Position numbers and translations under genes: made by a program. The notes under the pieces are model-generated. The model searched no databases. It saw only the letters and a program-made list of their open reading frames with translations, and was not told where the DNA came from. A DNA stretch of 33,025 nucleotides from Pseudomonadota bacterium (lineage in GTDB: Bacteria; Pseudomonadota; Gammaproteobacteria; Burkholderiales; Rhodocyclaceae): NCBI GenBank assembly GCA_018261905.1, contig JAGTRU010000047.1, positions 1 through 33,025 on the forward strand. Reading direction: 5' to 3'. Every line of letters begins with the position of its first letter. The stretch's first letter is position 1. Positions 33,025 through 33,025 of the stretch are shown in pieces.

Positions 33025-33025
33025 C

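Overview
The window looks like a chromosomal segment of a GC-rich betaproteobacterium. This is an inference, and Rhodocyclales (Dechloromonas/Azonexus-like) is my best guess. The grounds are the aceE-aceF-lpdA pyruvate dehydrogenase operon with a lipoyl domain fused to the N-terminus of E3, the codon usage, and a gene content of anaerobic respiration and hydrogen metabolism. Most of the window is strongly GC-rich. Two parts are visibly more AT-rich and look acquired: about 4,050-8,580 and about 30,700-33,025.

Region 1 (1-8,800): the pyruvate dehydrogenase operon (end of aceE, aceF, lpdA), interrupted inside the 3' end of lpdA by a compact element of about 4.7 kb. The element seems to have entered at a 20-bp sequence within lpdA. 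It supplies a synonymously recoded last 46 codons plus stop and its own terminator. It displaced the native lpdA 3' end and native terminator to 8,584-8,808. Its cargo is a leftward three-gene operon with ATGA overlaps: a small HTH-like protein, a 998-aa Eco57I/PglX-type N6-adenine methyltransferase, and a small PD-(D/E)XK-type nuclease. This looks like a minimal restriction/defence system. No recombinase gene is visible in the element.

Region 2 (8,850-12,900): a class I SAM methyltransferase, an orphan flaG behind a good sigma-28 promoter, and a 767-aa iron-sulfur flavoprotein (NuoG-like N-terminus fused to a GltD-like reductase). The flavoprotein sits behind a candidate sigma-54 promoter and an upstream TGTCA-N5-TGACA palindrome.

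Region 3 (12,960-19,205): a Ser/Thr phosphorylation module (TPR lipoprotein and PEGA-domain kinase, divergent from a PP2C phosphatase and an FHA protein), a DUF4242 protein, a membrane-anchored di-haem cytochrome c peroxidase/MauG-like protein, and a Crp/Fnr regulator.

Region 4 (19,210-30,698): a hydrogenase locus. On the minus strand are hypA, moaA, hypB and a GlpC/HdrD-like iron-sulfur protein. Divergent on the plus strand is a six-gene group 4 energy-converting [NiFe]-hydrogenase operon whose gene order and protein sizes match cooMKLXUH of the CO-linked hydrogenase. No CO dehydrogenase gene is present. The same TGTCA-N5-TGACA palindrome lies in the hypA-cooM intergenic region, and a one-mismatch copy lies at the hypA/moaA junction. 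This suggests one regulon that also includes the 767-aa flavoprotein. moaA, which serves molybdenum cofactor synthesis, hints that the physiological partner may be a molybdenum formate dehydrogenase (formate hydrogenlyase) encoded elsewhere.

Region 5 (30,700-33,025): an AT-richer minus-strand island. It holds an HEFGH zinc-metallopeptidase toxin, probably a type VI secretion effector, overlapping a lipoprotein immunity gene. A 25-codon remnant of a second effector C-terminus follows, with its own paralogous immunity lipoprotein. This is a classic trace of effector replacement with immunity retention.
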